IMG/VR virus record: IMGVR_UViG_3300005747_000052
Span: 1 to 35,456 of that record
DNA length: 35,456 bases
Source of the DNA: a virus
Strand: one strand, 5' to 3'
In this document: piece after piece, positions 28,128-35,456 of the stretch
Layout of the letters: every line of letters starts with the position of its first letter
Numbering within the stretch: the stretch's first letter is position 1
The notes under the pieces: model-generated
Databases searched by the model: none
Told to the model about the DNA's origin: nothing
The model's input: only the letters and a program-made list of their open reading frames with translations
Made by a program: the position numbers and the translations under genes

Positions 28128-29500
28128 TATTCAGCCTCCAACGCTGTTATACGCGCTTCAAGTGCTTCAATCTTTGCAACTGACTCGATTAGTGCCTTTG
28201 TGAGCAATGGGACGATTTTGGCTTGGTCAATTCCCTGATACACAGGGTTGCCATCATCATCTACTTCGTTGTGTGTCCCACTGATAGCTTCGGGAACAAC
28301 GCCCTGCACTTCGTGGGCGATAAATCCATCGACAGGAACAGCGTCTTCGCCATCTGAAATCCACTCAAATCTTGCTGGCTTGAGTTGTTTTAGGCGTGTT
28401 GTTGCATCCCAATCATAAACTACTGAAGTTTTTAAACGGTAGTCGGATGAAGTGTTATATTGCACAGATGCGTCATTAACCCTGACAATGCTACCTACTG
28501 CACCGTCACCAGCATTGTTTCTAAAAGATGCTAACTCAAAGTATCCTGACGTGCCACCTGTACGATGTAGTCTTAGAGTAGTGCTATTTTTAACAACATC
28601 TAGTGCGCTTGCTGGCGAACCCGTCCCAATGCCCACGCTTCCTGACGCATCAACAGAAACAGCCTCATGACCAGTACCTACATAAAGTCCAAGCGTTGTA
28701 CCAGCCGCACCGCCGCCAGTGCTTCCAATTCTGGCTTTACCGACAGCAAAGTCCATAAAGGTACGCTGACCACCAGCCGCAAAATTACCATCAGAACCCG
28801 TCACGCTGATTGAGCCAGACGCTCCAGCAATAGTTAATTTACTTTGCGCTATTGGCGAAGTCGTCCCAATGCCCACGCTTCCTGACGCAGTTATACGCAT
28901 TGCCTCAGTTCGACTAACACCAACATCAAAACGATGCTGATAGCCATCATAACGTGCGCCAAAGCCTGACTCACTCCACAGCCTTGTGTTTGTATCCCAA
29001 CTGGGTGCAGACCCTGCGTCAAGCTGAACTATGTCTGACTTGGCTGTGCCAGTGACATCCACGCCTGTGCTGGTGGTGGCTATCTTTGCACTGTCATTGT
29101 GGAACAAAGTCACAGCACCGTCAGGTGCCGCAGTAATCATGTTTTCAGTGTTGCCAGAGTTGTTTAAACGAAACTCATTAGCAAGTAGTGTAAGGTTTCC
29201 TGTACCAACATCAGCGACAAAACTTGATGAACCATCGTGGTATATTTGAAGATCGTTACCAGCACCGAAGATGGCCTTGTCGCTGTCGCCGAAGGTCAGG
29301 TCTCCTGTTAGAGACGCACTGTCGAAGGCAGGGCTTTCAAGCGCAACCGCGCCTGTGCTGACGTTCTTTAGGTCAACCATAACCTCACGGATGGCGTTGT
29401 TAATCCCAGAAGCGGCACAGCCTTCCGATATGTCAATCGACTGAATGTCGGTGTTGTCAGAATTGGTCGCGCTGTAATCGCGCACACTGTTCTTTGCCAT
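28127..29500 (-). CDS. Tail fibre with S74 self-cleaving chaperone
   Basis: A 457-residue protein. The N-terminal 45 residues (DYSATNSDNTDIQSIDISEG) form an attachment domain shared with the next fibre gene. The shaft has repeated GSVGIGT motifs encoded by a 28-base direct repeat. Residues 352-457 (SDYRLKTSV, LKPARFEWI, VDGFIAHEVQGVVPEAI) are the peptidase S74 intramolecular chaperone: it trimerises the fibre, then cuts itself off next to Ser 351/352. The C-terminus is a short coil (KIEALEARITALEAE). Confidence 0.9.
   Translation of the reverse strand: MAKNSVRDYSATNSDNTDIQSIDISEGCAASGINNAIREVMVDLKNVSTGAVALESPAFDSASLTGDLTFGDSDKAIFGAGNDLQIYHDGSSSFVADVGTGNLTLLANEFRLNNSGNTENMITAAPDGAVTLFHNDSAKIATTSTGVDVTGTAKSDIVQLDAGSAPSWDTNTRLWSESGFGARYDGYQHRFDVGVSRTEAMRITASGSVGIGTTSPIAQSKLTIAGASGSISVTGSDGNFAAGGQRTFMDFAVGKARIGSTGGGAAGTTLGLYVGTGHEAVSVDASGSVGIGTGSPASALDVVKNSTTLRLHRTGGTSGYFELASFRNNAGDGAVGSIVRVNDASVQYNTSSDYRLKTSVVYDWDATTRLKQLKPARFEWISDGEDAVPVDGFIAHEVQGVVPEAISGTHNEVDDDGNPVYQGIDQAKIVPLLTKALIESVAKIEALEARITALEAE
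28622..28889. repeat. 28-base direct repeat within the fibre gene
   Basis: Identical 28-base copies at 28622-28649 and 28862-28889, 240 bases apart, in frame, each encoding a SGSVGIGT turn. Such repeats could allow in-frame shaft-length changes by recombination. Confidence 0.75.
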
Positions 29501-31152
29501 TATCGTTGTCCTCTTAGCATTGCCTTGCCGCTTTCTGTTATATCATAGATTGCGCCGCTTTGGGTGGTGTATGAGTCAACTATTTTGTCAGCCGCCTCTG
29601 ACCCTAATATGCCAGCCGCCGCAGGTGATCTGCCGCCACGCCGGACAGCTTCGATGGCGCCGCCAAGCAAATACTGGGCTGGCCGTGTGTAAGCCGCGCC
29701 TAAACCGCCAGCTACAAGGCCAGTGATAACAGGGTCAACATACGCGCCGCCGCCCAACAGTCCGGCGCCCAACAGCGTTCTGCCAGCCGTGCCAGTATCA
29801 GGAACCTTTGCGCCAAGCACGTCAACGCCTGTCTCGGCCAACTCCTGCATTCTGCCCTCGCCCCTAGCGAGTACAGCCGGAGAGCGTCTTGACTGGCGGT
29901 AAACCATATCACGCAGTTTGGCTGGCGTGATGGCTTCGGCCTGTGTTTTTTGCGCCGCCGCCATTTGCAGTGGCTTAAACCTAGAAAATGCGGTGTCCAC
30001 GTTTGACAGCTTGCCAGCCTTGTCTGGGTTAGCCTTCGCCAGTGCCGCAGTCAGTTCTTCCGCCGCGTCACTCAGCGCGTCACCTAACTGTCTCTGATAT
30101 GCGTCTGTTGATGTGCTGAATTTGTAGGCTTGTTTTCTAATAGCACTCTGCGCTTGCTTAAACGCCTCGCCACTTAGATTGCCAGCCTCATCAACTCTGC
30201 TCGACAGTTCCCTGTTAATCATCTTGGCAAACTGATCCGCTTCCTTGGCCGGAAGGTCGCCCACAAATGAAGCAACATCGTCCATCAGCCTCTGCGGCGC
30301 GGGTACTGACACGCCCTTTAGCGCATCGTCATATGCTTTGTTGATTGCCTTTTCCGCCGCAATGTAGGCATCGCGTCCGGTCAGCTTCATAGGTATCTTC
30401 GCACCGATTGGCTCCAGTGCCTCGTTAAAGGCAACGGTGCCAAACTTCTCGACAGCCCTGCGCCGTGCGCCGCCAACCAAGAAATCTGCCACTGGGAGTC
30501 CGGCGACACGCTCCTCTATGCCGCCAACAATGCCGCCAAACTTCTGACCCACAGTTAGCGGGACTTTTCGCTTGGCCAATTCCAACGCACCCTTCGCCAC
30601 TGGCGGTAGTGCCTTCTGCAATCCAGCACCTAACGCCGCGCTAGTTGCGGCGGCGGTGGGTGCGTCTGCAACTTCCTCTGCCGCGCCAACGCCGTACAGG
30701 CCGCCCATACCAGCCGCCCTTGCTGTTGTGCCTGTGATAGCCTTTGGCAGTTTAGTGGCCGCCTGTTGTGCGGCCTGACCTATAAACTGTGCCGCCTCTG
30801 GGTTTAGAACTCTTGCGCCAGCACCCACCCCGCGACCAACGAGTCCGGCCACGCCCAATGGCATCGCCACTGACGCCGCAATCTCTGTGCCGTATGCTGT
30901 CGTTGGATACTCCTTGCGAAACTCTGACAATTCGCCGCGAATGCGGTCACGCGCTTGCTTGTACCCCTCATCGCCAAGGATGCTGGTGGCATACGCCTCT
31001 GCCTCATCGGCAAATCCGAAGGTGATGCCCTGACCCATAGATCGGGCAAGACCTGTGGCAAACTCAATTACGTCAAATTCTTTTGGTTTTGCAACATCCT
31101 TTGCCACCCCAACGACAACAGCGTCATCTAGTTCTTCGTACCACTCAGTCAT
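29500..31152 (-). CDS. Internal virion (ejection) protein
   Basis: A 550-residue Ala/Gly-rich protein. Residues 38-90 (SMGQGITFGFADEAEAYATS, then SEFRKEYPTTAYGTE) are a pattern I recall from large phage virion proteins. Hydrophobic glycine-rich segments occur near 92-110 and 460-500, as expected for proteins that insert in the host envelope to form the DNA channel. The middle is long helices. It lies among tail genes before the fibres. Start abuts the previous stop (TAAATG). Confidence 0.72.
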   Translation of the reverse strand: MTEWYEELDDAVVVGVAKDVAKPKEFDVIEFATGLARSMGQGITFGFADEAEAYATSILGDEGYKQARDRIRGELSEFRKEYPTTAYGTEIAASVAMPLGVAGLVGRGVGAGARVLNPEAAQFIGQAAQQAATKLPKAITGTTARAAGMGGLYGVGAAEEVADAPTAAATSAALGAGLQKALPPVAKGALELAKRKVPLTVGQKFGGIVGGIEERVAGLPVADFLVGGARRRAVEKFGTVAFNEALEPIGAKIPMKLTGRDAYIAAEKAINKAYDDALKGVSVPAPQRLMDDVASFVGDLPAKEADQFAKMINRELSSRVDEAGNLSGEAFKQAQSAIRKQAYKFSTSTDAYQRQLGDALSDAAEELTAALAKANPDKAGKLSNVDTAFSRFKPLQMAAAQKTQAEAITPAKLRDMVYRQSRRSPAVLARGEGRMQELAETGVDVLGAKVPDTGTAGRTLLGAGLLGGGAYVDPVITGLVAGGLGAAYTRPAQYLLGGAIEAVRRGGRSPAAAGILGSEAADKIVDSYTTQSGAIYDITESGKAMLRGQR

Positions 31153-32409
31153 TTACCTTTTCCTCTTGTAAAGAATTGTGCCGTTAGGAAGCAAAACATA
31201 CTGGCCGTATTTTATCTTGGCGTATTCTTCTTTATTAGCCACAGGTATAGGTGTGCTGAAAGTCCCAGACAGAGTGGCGTCTTTTTCACCCAGTTTTTGC
31301 GAAAGTATGTCCTCAAGTTGTTCAAGCTGTATAGTCAGAGCCGAGCTACCCATCTTCACCGCTTTAGCCGAATTAGGGCTTGTTATCAAATTATCAAGGA
31401 TTTGAAAGTCGCCACCCACAAGCGCACCAAGGTCGTAAAGTTCTTTGAGGTTCAGTCTTAGACCTTCAGCAATAGATGACGCCCTTGCCATATTGTCAGT
31501 TGGGATCTCAGCTGTCCCAGTAACCATATCAATTCTAGTTAAATCTTTTAGAGCCTGTCGGTATTTATTCAAATTCAAGGCCATACTTTCCATAGACTTA
31601 ATAAATTTATTTTTGTCTATTGTTTCCTTTGAAGGCTTTGTAGTGCTGTCAAACACGGGGACTTCGCCATTCACAGGGGTGGGGAATTGAGACAAGTCCT
31701 GTGCTGGCATAGTTGTTATGGTTTCGTTGCCTTCACTATCATAACTTTTTTGTTCTCTTGGCTTGGCTAAGTATCCATAGGCAAGTGCATATTTTTTTCT
31801 TTCAGGGTCTGTCGCTGTGCCTTTAGCAATTTTTTCACCTATATTTAGGAGAGTATTAAAAGACTGAGATGTCATGCTTGTGCCGCCAAACGCTTGACCA
31901 GCTTTGGCTTGCTTCTCTGCTATATCAGCCATAATCTTGTATTCATCAAGCGTGGCCTTGCGTTGAGCCGCCTCTGCCTGAGTGCCAGCCGCGTAGCCCT
32001 GCAACGCCGCCTGACCCATCTTGCCGATGGCCTGACCCAGTGTCGTTGGCATAGTTGTGTAACCGCCAGCCTCTAATCCGGCTAGGGCGGCCTGTGAGAT
32101 GGCCTGACCGCGTGGAGACATCAAAGGTGCGCGTAACGCACCCATAAGCCCTGTGTCGGCTTCCTGTGGCGGTCTTTGGTCTGTCTGGCCTGTAACTGAC
32201 GGTAACGGCCTCTGAGGCATGTCTAGGCGGCTCTGTGCGGCCTGACGTGCGACCCTCTGCATCATTGGGGATGGTGCTGGTGGACGCATTGACGGTGGCA
32301 AAGCCGCCATATTTGGCAAGCGCATCTGTGTGCGGCTCATAGTCGGTGTCGCCGGACGGCCAGCCGCCAGCCTGTTAAATCGTGCAGTGTATGGATCAAA
32401 TATTGCCAT
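31153..32409 (-). CDS. Internal virion (ejection) protein
   Basis: A 418-residue protein. Residues 1-90 are Pro/Met/Arg-rich and probably disordered (MRLPNMAALPPSMRPPAPSP). Residues 95-180 are Ala/Gly-rich (AALAGLEAGGYTTMPTTLG) with a charged coil. The second half is helical (NKFIKSMESMALNLNKYRQA) and ends with a beta hairpin, GQYVLLPNGTILYKRKR. Size, composition and order match ejection proteins of short-tailed phages. No enzymatic motif is seen. Confidence 0.7.
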   Translation of the reverse strand: MAIFDPYTARFNRLAAGRPATPTMSRTQMRLPNMAALPPSMRPPAPSPMMQRVARQAAQSRLDMPQRPLPSVTGQTDQRPPQEADTGLMGALRAPLMSPRGQAISQAALAGLEAGGYTTMPTTLGQAIGKMGQAALQGYAAGTQAEAAQRKATLDEYKIMADIAEKQAKAGQAFGGTSMTSQSFNTLLNIGEKIAKGTATDPERKKYALAYGYLAKPREQKSYDSEGNETITTMPAQDLSQFPTPVNGEVPVFDSTTKPSKETIDKNKFIKSMESMALNLNKYRQALKDLTRIDMVTGTAEIPTDNMARASSIAEGLRLNLKELYDLGALVGGDFQILDNLITSPNSAKAVKMGSSALTIQLEQLEDILSQKLGEKDATLSGTFSTPIPVANKEEYAKIKYGQYVLLPNGTILYKRKR

Positions 32410-32418
32410 CTCTTACCC

Positions 32419-33159
32419 CTAACCTAATAGACCTGCGAGGCCACCAGCCACTGCACCATACGCCGGATTGAAGCCAGCCATTGCACCCAACTGTGCGCCG
32501 CCCAGTGCGCCGCCAAGGGCAGACGCGATGGGCTGGCGATATACCGGAGTGACTTGCTGACTCCCGACTGTGCCGCCCTGAATTGCGGCCATATAGTTGG
32601 CCAGCGAAGTGAGTGGCTGTTCTTGCTCAAACTGGAAACGCTGGATGTCAGCCGCCAAGTCAGCTTGCGCTTGCGTCTCTCTGGCCGCGCCGACCTCACC
32701 GAGCGTCTGAATGTCGGCAAACCCGAACTGACGCGCCGCAGGTGCCTGTGCAATCGCGGCCTGTTGCGCTTGTAGTGCGGCAGGGGCAAGTGCCTGTGCC
32801 AGTGCGGCTTGCTGATAACCGGAGCCGTAGCGACCCGCCCGTGATGCCTGACCCTGAACTTGCTCAACTATCGGGCGGAACGCCGCAGACTGTAGCGGGT
32901 TAGTACCCATCAGGTTTTGCATTACTACGTCCTGCGTGGCCTGAATGAATGGTGATCCGGTGATAGCCTTCTGACGCGCAGATTGCAGTGCCATCTCGGT
33001 TTCTGGGCTGTAGCCGACTGTCGTCTGCTCTGGGTAGTAGGCTGGCTGGTCGCCGTACAGGCGTTTCGCCTCTGACAAGCCATACTCAATAAATGGTTGA
33101 GCATACTCTGGTGCGAGTCCACTTTGGACAGTTCTTGTTTCGCCGCCGCCTTTACTCAT
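32419..33159 (-). CDS. Ala/Gln-rich internal virion protein
   Basis: A 246-residue protein; ATG 33159 is used (AAGGA 9 bases ahead). It opens MSKGGGETRTVQSGLAPEYA, has QPFIEYGLSEAKRLYGD, then a Gln/Ala helical region (AQALAPAALQAQQAAIAQA) and a hydrophobic glycine zipper at the end (ALGGALGGAQLGAMAG). The glycine zipper could cross a membrane. First of three consecutive proteins that probably form the ejection apparatus. Confidence 0.75.
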   Translation of the reverse strand: MSKGGGETRTVQSGLAPEYAQPFIEYGLSEAKRLYGDQPAYYPEQTTVGYSPETEMALQSARQKAITGSPFIQATQDVVMQNLMGTNPLQSAAFRPIVEQVQGQASRAGRYGSGYQQAALAQALAPAALQAQQAAIAQAPAARQFGFADIQTLGEVGAARETQAQADLAADIQRFQFEQEQPLTSLANYMAAIQGGTVGSQQVTPVYRQPIASALGGALGGAQLGAMAGFNPAYGAVAGGLAGLLG

Positions 33160-33553
33160 TTTCAAAATCCTTCATCAGCACAACCGCAGACTCGCGGTAA
33201 TCTTTAAGTTGTCGTGACCAGCCCTTCCGGCCTACTATTTCCATCCCATCGCACCCTATTGACTTTGCCCAGTGCGCGATAGATTTCTCGGCTTGCATTA
33301 ATTCTTCAAGATTTCCGCCAGCGAGCCATATACGGCACATTGACTTCTGCGGATAATCTACTATCTCGGTTATAATACACGATATCGGCAAAGGGTGAAA
33401 CTGGGCTTTCCCGTCAAGCACAAAATCGCGTACATCGTCAATACTGTGCGACCCACCAGCGTATTCCAGCGCGTCCTCTATATAACGCTTGCAACGATCC
33501 CATTCGTGGCCAAATTTGTCGTCAGCCGATAATAAGGTAGGCAAAGTCTGCAT
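33152..33553 (-). CDS. Conserved small protein between tail and ejection genes
   Basis: A 133-residue protein. ATG 33553 is preferred (AGGGA 4 bases ahead); upstream starts at 33571 or 33649 would overlap the previous gene more. DVRDFVLDGKAQFHPLPISC, then EIVDYPQKSMCRIWLAGGNL and MEIVGRKGWSRQLKDYRESA form an alpha/beta unit I recall in other podoviruses at this place; the GR-GW motif is typical. The function is unknown. Its stop overlaps the next start by 8 bases. Confidence 0.75.
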   Translation of the reverse strand: MQTLPTLLSADDKFGHEWDRCKRYIEDALEYAGGSHSIDDVRDFVLDGKAQFHPLPISCIITEIVDYPQKSMCRIWLAGGNLEELMQAEKSIAHWAKSIGCDGMEIVGRKGWSRQLKDYRESAVVLMKDFENE

Positions 33554-33845
33554 CGTGTCCCTGATTGTCATGACCAATAACCATTGTGCCATTGGTGCTG
33601 GTTGCCTCGACATACGGGTTGTGGTGCCAAGGGTTGTGGCCAACGCCACAGAAAAAAACTAGGCTCTCAACGCTATATCGAGGCTCAGATATTGTCGTCT
33701 GAGTTTGATTGGCGGATAGCGTGACATAGCCAACGCTGTTGAGTCCGCCCTCAATCGTCCGGTTTAGCACCTCGGCCACCTCTCTTGTGGTTGCCGTGAT
33801 AGGGTTAAGTATGCGGAAGTTGGTCTGGCGTTGCTCTATGGTCAT
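33522..33845 (-). CDS. Small tail-region protein
   Basis: A 107-residue protein. The start TIEQRQTNFRILNPITATTR is followed by an N-terminal helix (EVAEVLNRTIEGGLN) and a beta-rich part with a histidine cluster (GVGHNPWHHNPYVEATSTNG, GHDNQGH). The histidines could bind a metal, as in some tail-tip proteins. ATG 33845 overlaps the tail gene stop (ATGA). Role inferred from place only. Confidence 0.7.
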   Translation of the reverse strand: MTIEQRQTNFRILNPITATTREVAEVLNRTIEGGLNSVGYVTLSANQTQTTISEPRYSVESLVFFCGVGHNPWHHNPYVEATSTNGTMVIGHDNQGHDADFAYLIIG

Positions 33846-35296
33846 CGTCTGCCAACCTTTCTGGCGTCAATATCCAGACCTTGAGCGAACTCCCAGTTTC
33901 CTGTCAAATTCATCCTAGCGCGGTGGTATCTGTCCTGTGCGCGGAACGGCGCGAAACCGTCAGCGTTGGGGGCAACTGCGTCAGTGAATGTGGCCGACTC
34001 AGAGTGCAGACTGCGAGTGCCTATCTGCACGGTTACTGACCCGCCCCGATGGTATGGATAAACGCGGGTGACGATTGTGAAATTGCCAGTGGCCAGACCT
34101 GTCTCGCCTGTCTCAATGACCGCATTCAGTGGGTCGCCTGAGAATGCGTAAATTTTGTTACCAAGTGCGCCGCCAAACAGGAACTGGCCGCCCTTGTACA
34201 GTGCCGAGTCCAGAGACGCAGGAAGCGCATCAATGCTGGTCGATAGGTTGTCCAAGTTCTCCAGCGTGTAGCCAGCAGTAAAAAACGGCGCAATCAGGTC
34301 GGCAGTCACGTTTGCGTATGACCAACGATTTGTGGCGTAGTTATAAATCAACAGCTTATCCGGCGTGTCATCGACCGCGCTGTTTGACACATAAGACCAG
34401 ACCGCAATCTGGTTCTGCGGGTCAACGCTGGACGTGATCTTGTCCTTGTAAGAGAAGTTGACATCCTTGAAAAAGTGCTTGTCCACCTTCTCCGCGCCTA
34501 TGTTCTTTGAACTCTGACCATCGAACATATAGAAGCCGTCATCGGACAAATAGAAAATGGTGTGGCCGATATTACACACCGACCCAGAAACCTGACAGCC
34601 CCGCGCTGTCTCTACCTTGTCAAACTGCCAGACCAGAGGAAGGCCAGTGTATGTGGCTCGCACGATGGCTCGCTCCATCAGGATCGTGCAATACTCTCCG
34701 CCTATGATCTTTACGATGTTGCCAGCGTCAGGGATTTCCTGAAAATCACTCTGCCCCGTTCCGGCTGTCCAGCTTGTCGGGTCATCGAATGCAGACCAGA
34801 CCGCCTTGTACGGCACACGGCCAGAGCCACTATCAACGTTAGCAATCCACACAAAATCACGCACAACCGCCAGAAAGTCACCTTTTGGCGGTGTCCCTGC
34901 CAAATCAGCAAACACAGTGCTTGTGCCTAGAGTCCAGACCTGCGGCTCCTCGCCTGTGCCGCCTGTGGCGATAACCTTATTACCAAACTGCACGAACTCC
35001 CAACGCTCTGCGCCTGTCAGGTCGTAGCCGCCAACCTTGCTGACATCATCTAGGTTGTTTGTTCCGGCGTTAAACTTATACAGCTTTGTAGCGTCTCCGG
35101 CGAACAACTGCACGGTGCCGTCATCTTCCTTCGCCGCAAACACGTTCAGGATAGTTCCCGTGGCCGCGTTGCTGTACGCCACAAAGTCGTTCAGACTGCG
35201 GTATCCGCCCAGCGCAGGGATTACGTTCTCCGCGACTGTGACGCCAGCGTTGTTATAGTCGGGCTGATCCGGTAGCCACTCACCAAAATTAATCAT
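33842..35296 (-). CDS. Tail hub/tube protein with beta-propeller-like repeats
   Basis: A 484-residue protein. ATG 35296 overlaps the previous stop (ATGA); a TTG at 35308 is less likely. It opens MINFGEWLPDQPDYNNAG with VAENVIPALGGYRSLNDF, then repeated beta modules: LFAGDATKLYKFN, WEFVQFGNKVIATGG, DFVWIANVD, GHTIFYLSDDGFYMFDGQ. This resembles the tail proteins of short-tailed phages such as the P22 gp10 group. Residues near 348-367 repeat the SIDALP segment of the neighbouring gene. The end is a beta module with basic residues (DIDARKVGRR). Confidence 0.82.
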   Translation of the reverse strand: MINFGEWLPDQPDYNNAGVTVAENVIPALGGYRSLNDFVAYSNAATGTILNVFAAKEDDGTVQLFAGDATKLYKFNAGTNNLDDVSKVGGYDLTGAERWEFVQFGNKVIATGGTGEEPQVWTLGTSTVFADLAGTPPKGDFLAVVRDFVWIANVDSGSGRVPYKAVWSAFDDPTSWTAGTGQSDFQEIPDAGNIVKIIGGEYCTILMERAIVRATYTGLPLVWQFDKVETARGCQVSGSVCNIGHTIFYLSDDGFYMFDGQSSKNIGAEKVDKHFFKDVNFSYKDKITSSVDPQNQIAVWSYVSNSAVDDTPDKLLIYNYATNRWSYANVTADLIAPFFTAGYTLENLDNLSTSIDALPASLDSALYKGGQFLFGGALGNKIYAFSGDPLNAVIETGETGLATGNFTIVTRVYPYHRGGSVTVQIGTRSLHSESATFTDAVAPNADGFAPFRAQDRYHRARMNLTGNWEFAQGLDIDARKVGRR

Positions 35297-35456
35297 TGTT
35301 GCAACCAAACCTCGCTACCTGCGCTGACTTGGCTCCATATCTCCGAGCCAGCCGCAATCTCTGTCCACGTCTCGGTGCCTTCGTCAACGTTAGTCCAATC
35401 TTCGCCAAGCACCTTGCCTGTCATTGTAGCACTAGCCGCAATGTTTGACGATCCCG
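35293..35456 (-). CDS. C-terminal part of the LEQLD-repeat protein (continues from base 1)
   Basis: The frame entering from base 35456 continues that of 1-301 and codes for residues 101-154, ending at TGA 35293-35295. It starts TGSSNIAASATMTGKVLGED and finishes with tandem 10-residue units: GTETWTEIAA, GSEIWSQVSA, GSEVWLQQ. Trp-containing beta repeats suggest a small beta solenoid or barrel. The stop overlaps the start of the tail hub gene. The evenly spaced repeat across the join supports real continuity. Confidence 0.8.
   Translation of the reverse strand, partial: GSSNIAASATMTGKVLGEDWTNVDEGTETWTEIAAGSEIWSQVSAGSEVWLQQ

Noticed and set aside
1-35456. Prophage or temperate phage
   Set aside because: No integrase, excisionase, attachment-site repeat or full CI/LexA-type repressor with cleavage domain was seen, and no bacterial genes flank the phage genes.
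1-35456. tRNA genes or CRISPR arrays
   Set aside because: No cloverleaf-like stretch with a conserved T-loop and no regular repeat-spacer series was noticed while reading the noncoding gaps.

Overview
The window reads as one complete tailed-phage genome of 35,456 bp, probably a short-tailed (podovirus-like) phage of a marine alphaproteobacterium. The gene set is a P22-type portal, an SU10-type capsid protein (DUF5309), an SU10-type adaptor, large Ala/Gly-rich internal (ejection) proteins and an S74-tipped fibre. There is no tape-measure protein or tail sheath. GC content is moderate by eye, somewhat over 50 percent, and lower in the rightward early genes. I see no integrase, DNA polymerase, RNA polymerase, tRNA or CRISPR array. 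The host assignment is inference from gene style only.

Completeness is supported by the ends. A leftward gene that starts at 301 runs off base 1, and joining base 1 to base 35456 keeps its frame open to a stop at 35293, giving a 154-residue protein. The molecule is therefore circular or circularly permuted.

Read as a circle, the layout is simple. One divergent control region (18865-18986) fires both ways. Rightward (18987-23956) lie small early genes, a GIY-YIG homing endonuclease with six DNA-binding repeats, a YqaJ-type exonuclease, a LexA-like DNA-binding head without its protease, and a DnaJ-type zinc protein. Leftward, from 18864 through base 1 and on to 24207, lie in order: a ribbon-helix-helix regulator, two PD-(D/E)XK nucleases, a probable single-strand DNA-binding protein, a TOPRIM primase-helicase, small metabolic or regulatory genes, small and large terminase, two unusual large proteins with polyvalent-protein features, a run of tiny basic proteins, portal, scaffold, capsid, adaptor/neck and tail genes, internal virion proteins, fibres, and a lysis cassette rich in small membrane proteins. 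The two units converge at tandem terminators (24075-24208). Most leftward genes overlap by ATGA or TAATG, so translation is probably coupled.

The features most worth a second look are: a cluster of ten TGTGAY-type half sites between the primase-helicase and its downstream gene; the 330-base gap between the terminase genes, which carries a DnaA-box match, inverted repeats and long G runs; a lone rightward gene with its own promoter inside the leftward structural operon (8033-8230); the two GNAT/IGHNNPP-containing proteins between terminase and portal; and repeated GC hairpins that place a TAA in their loop.
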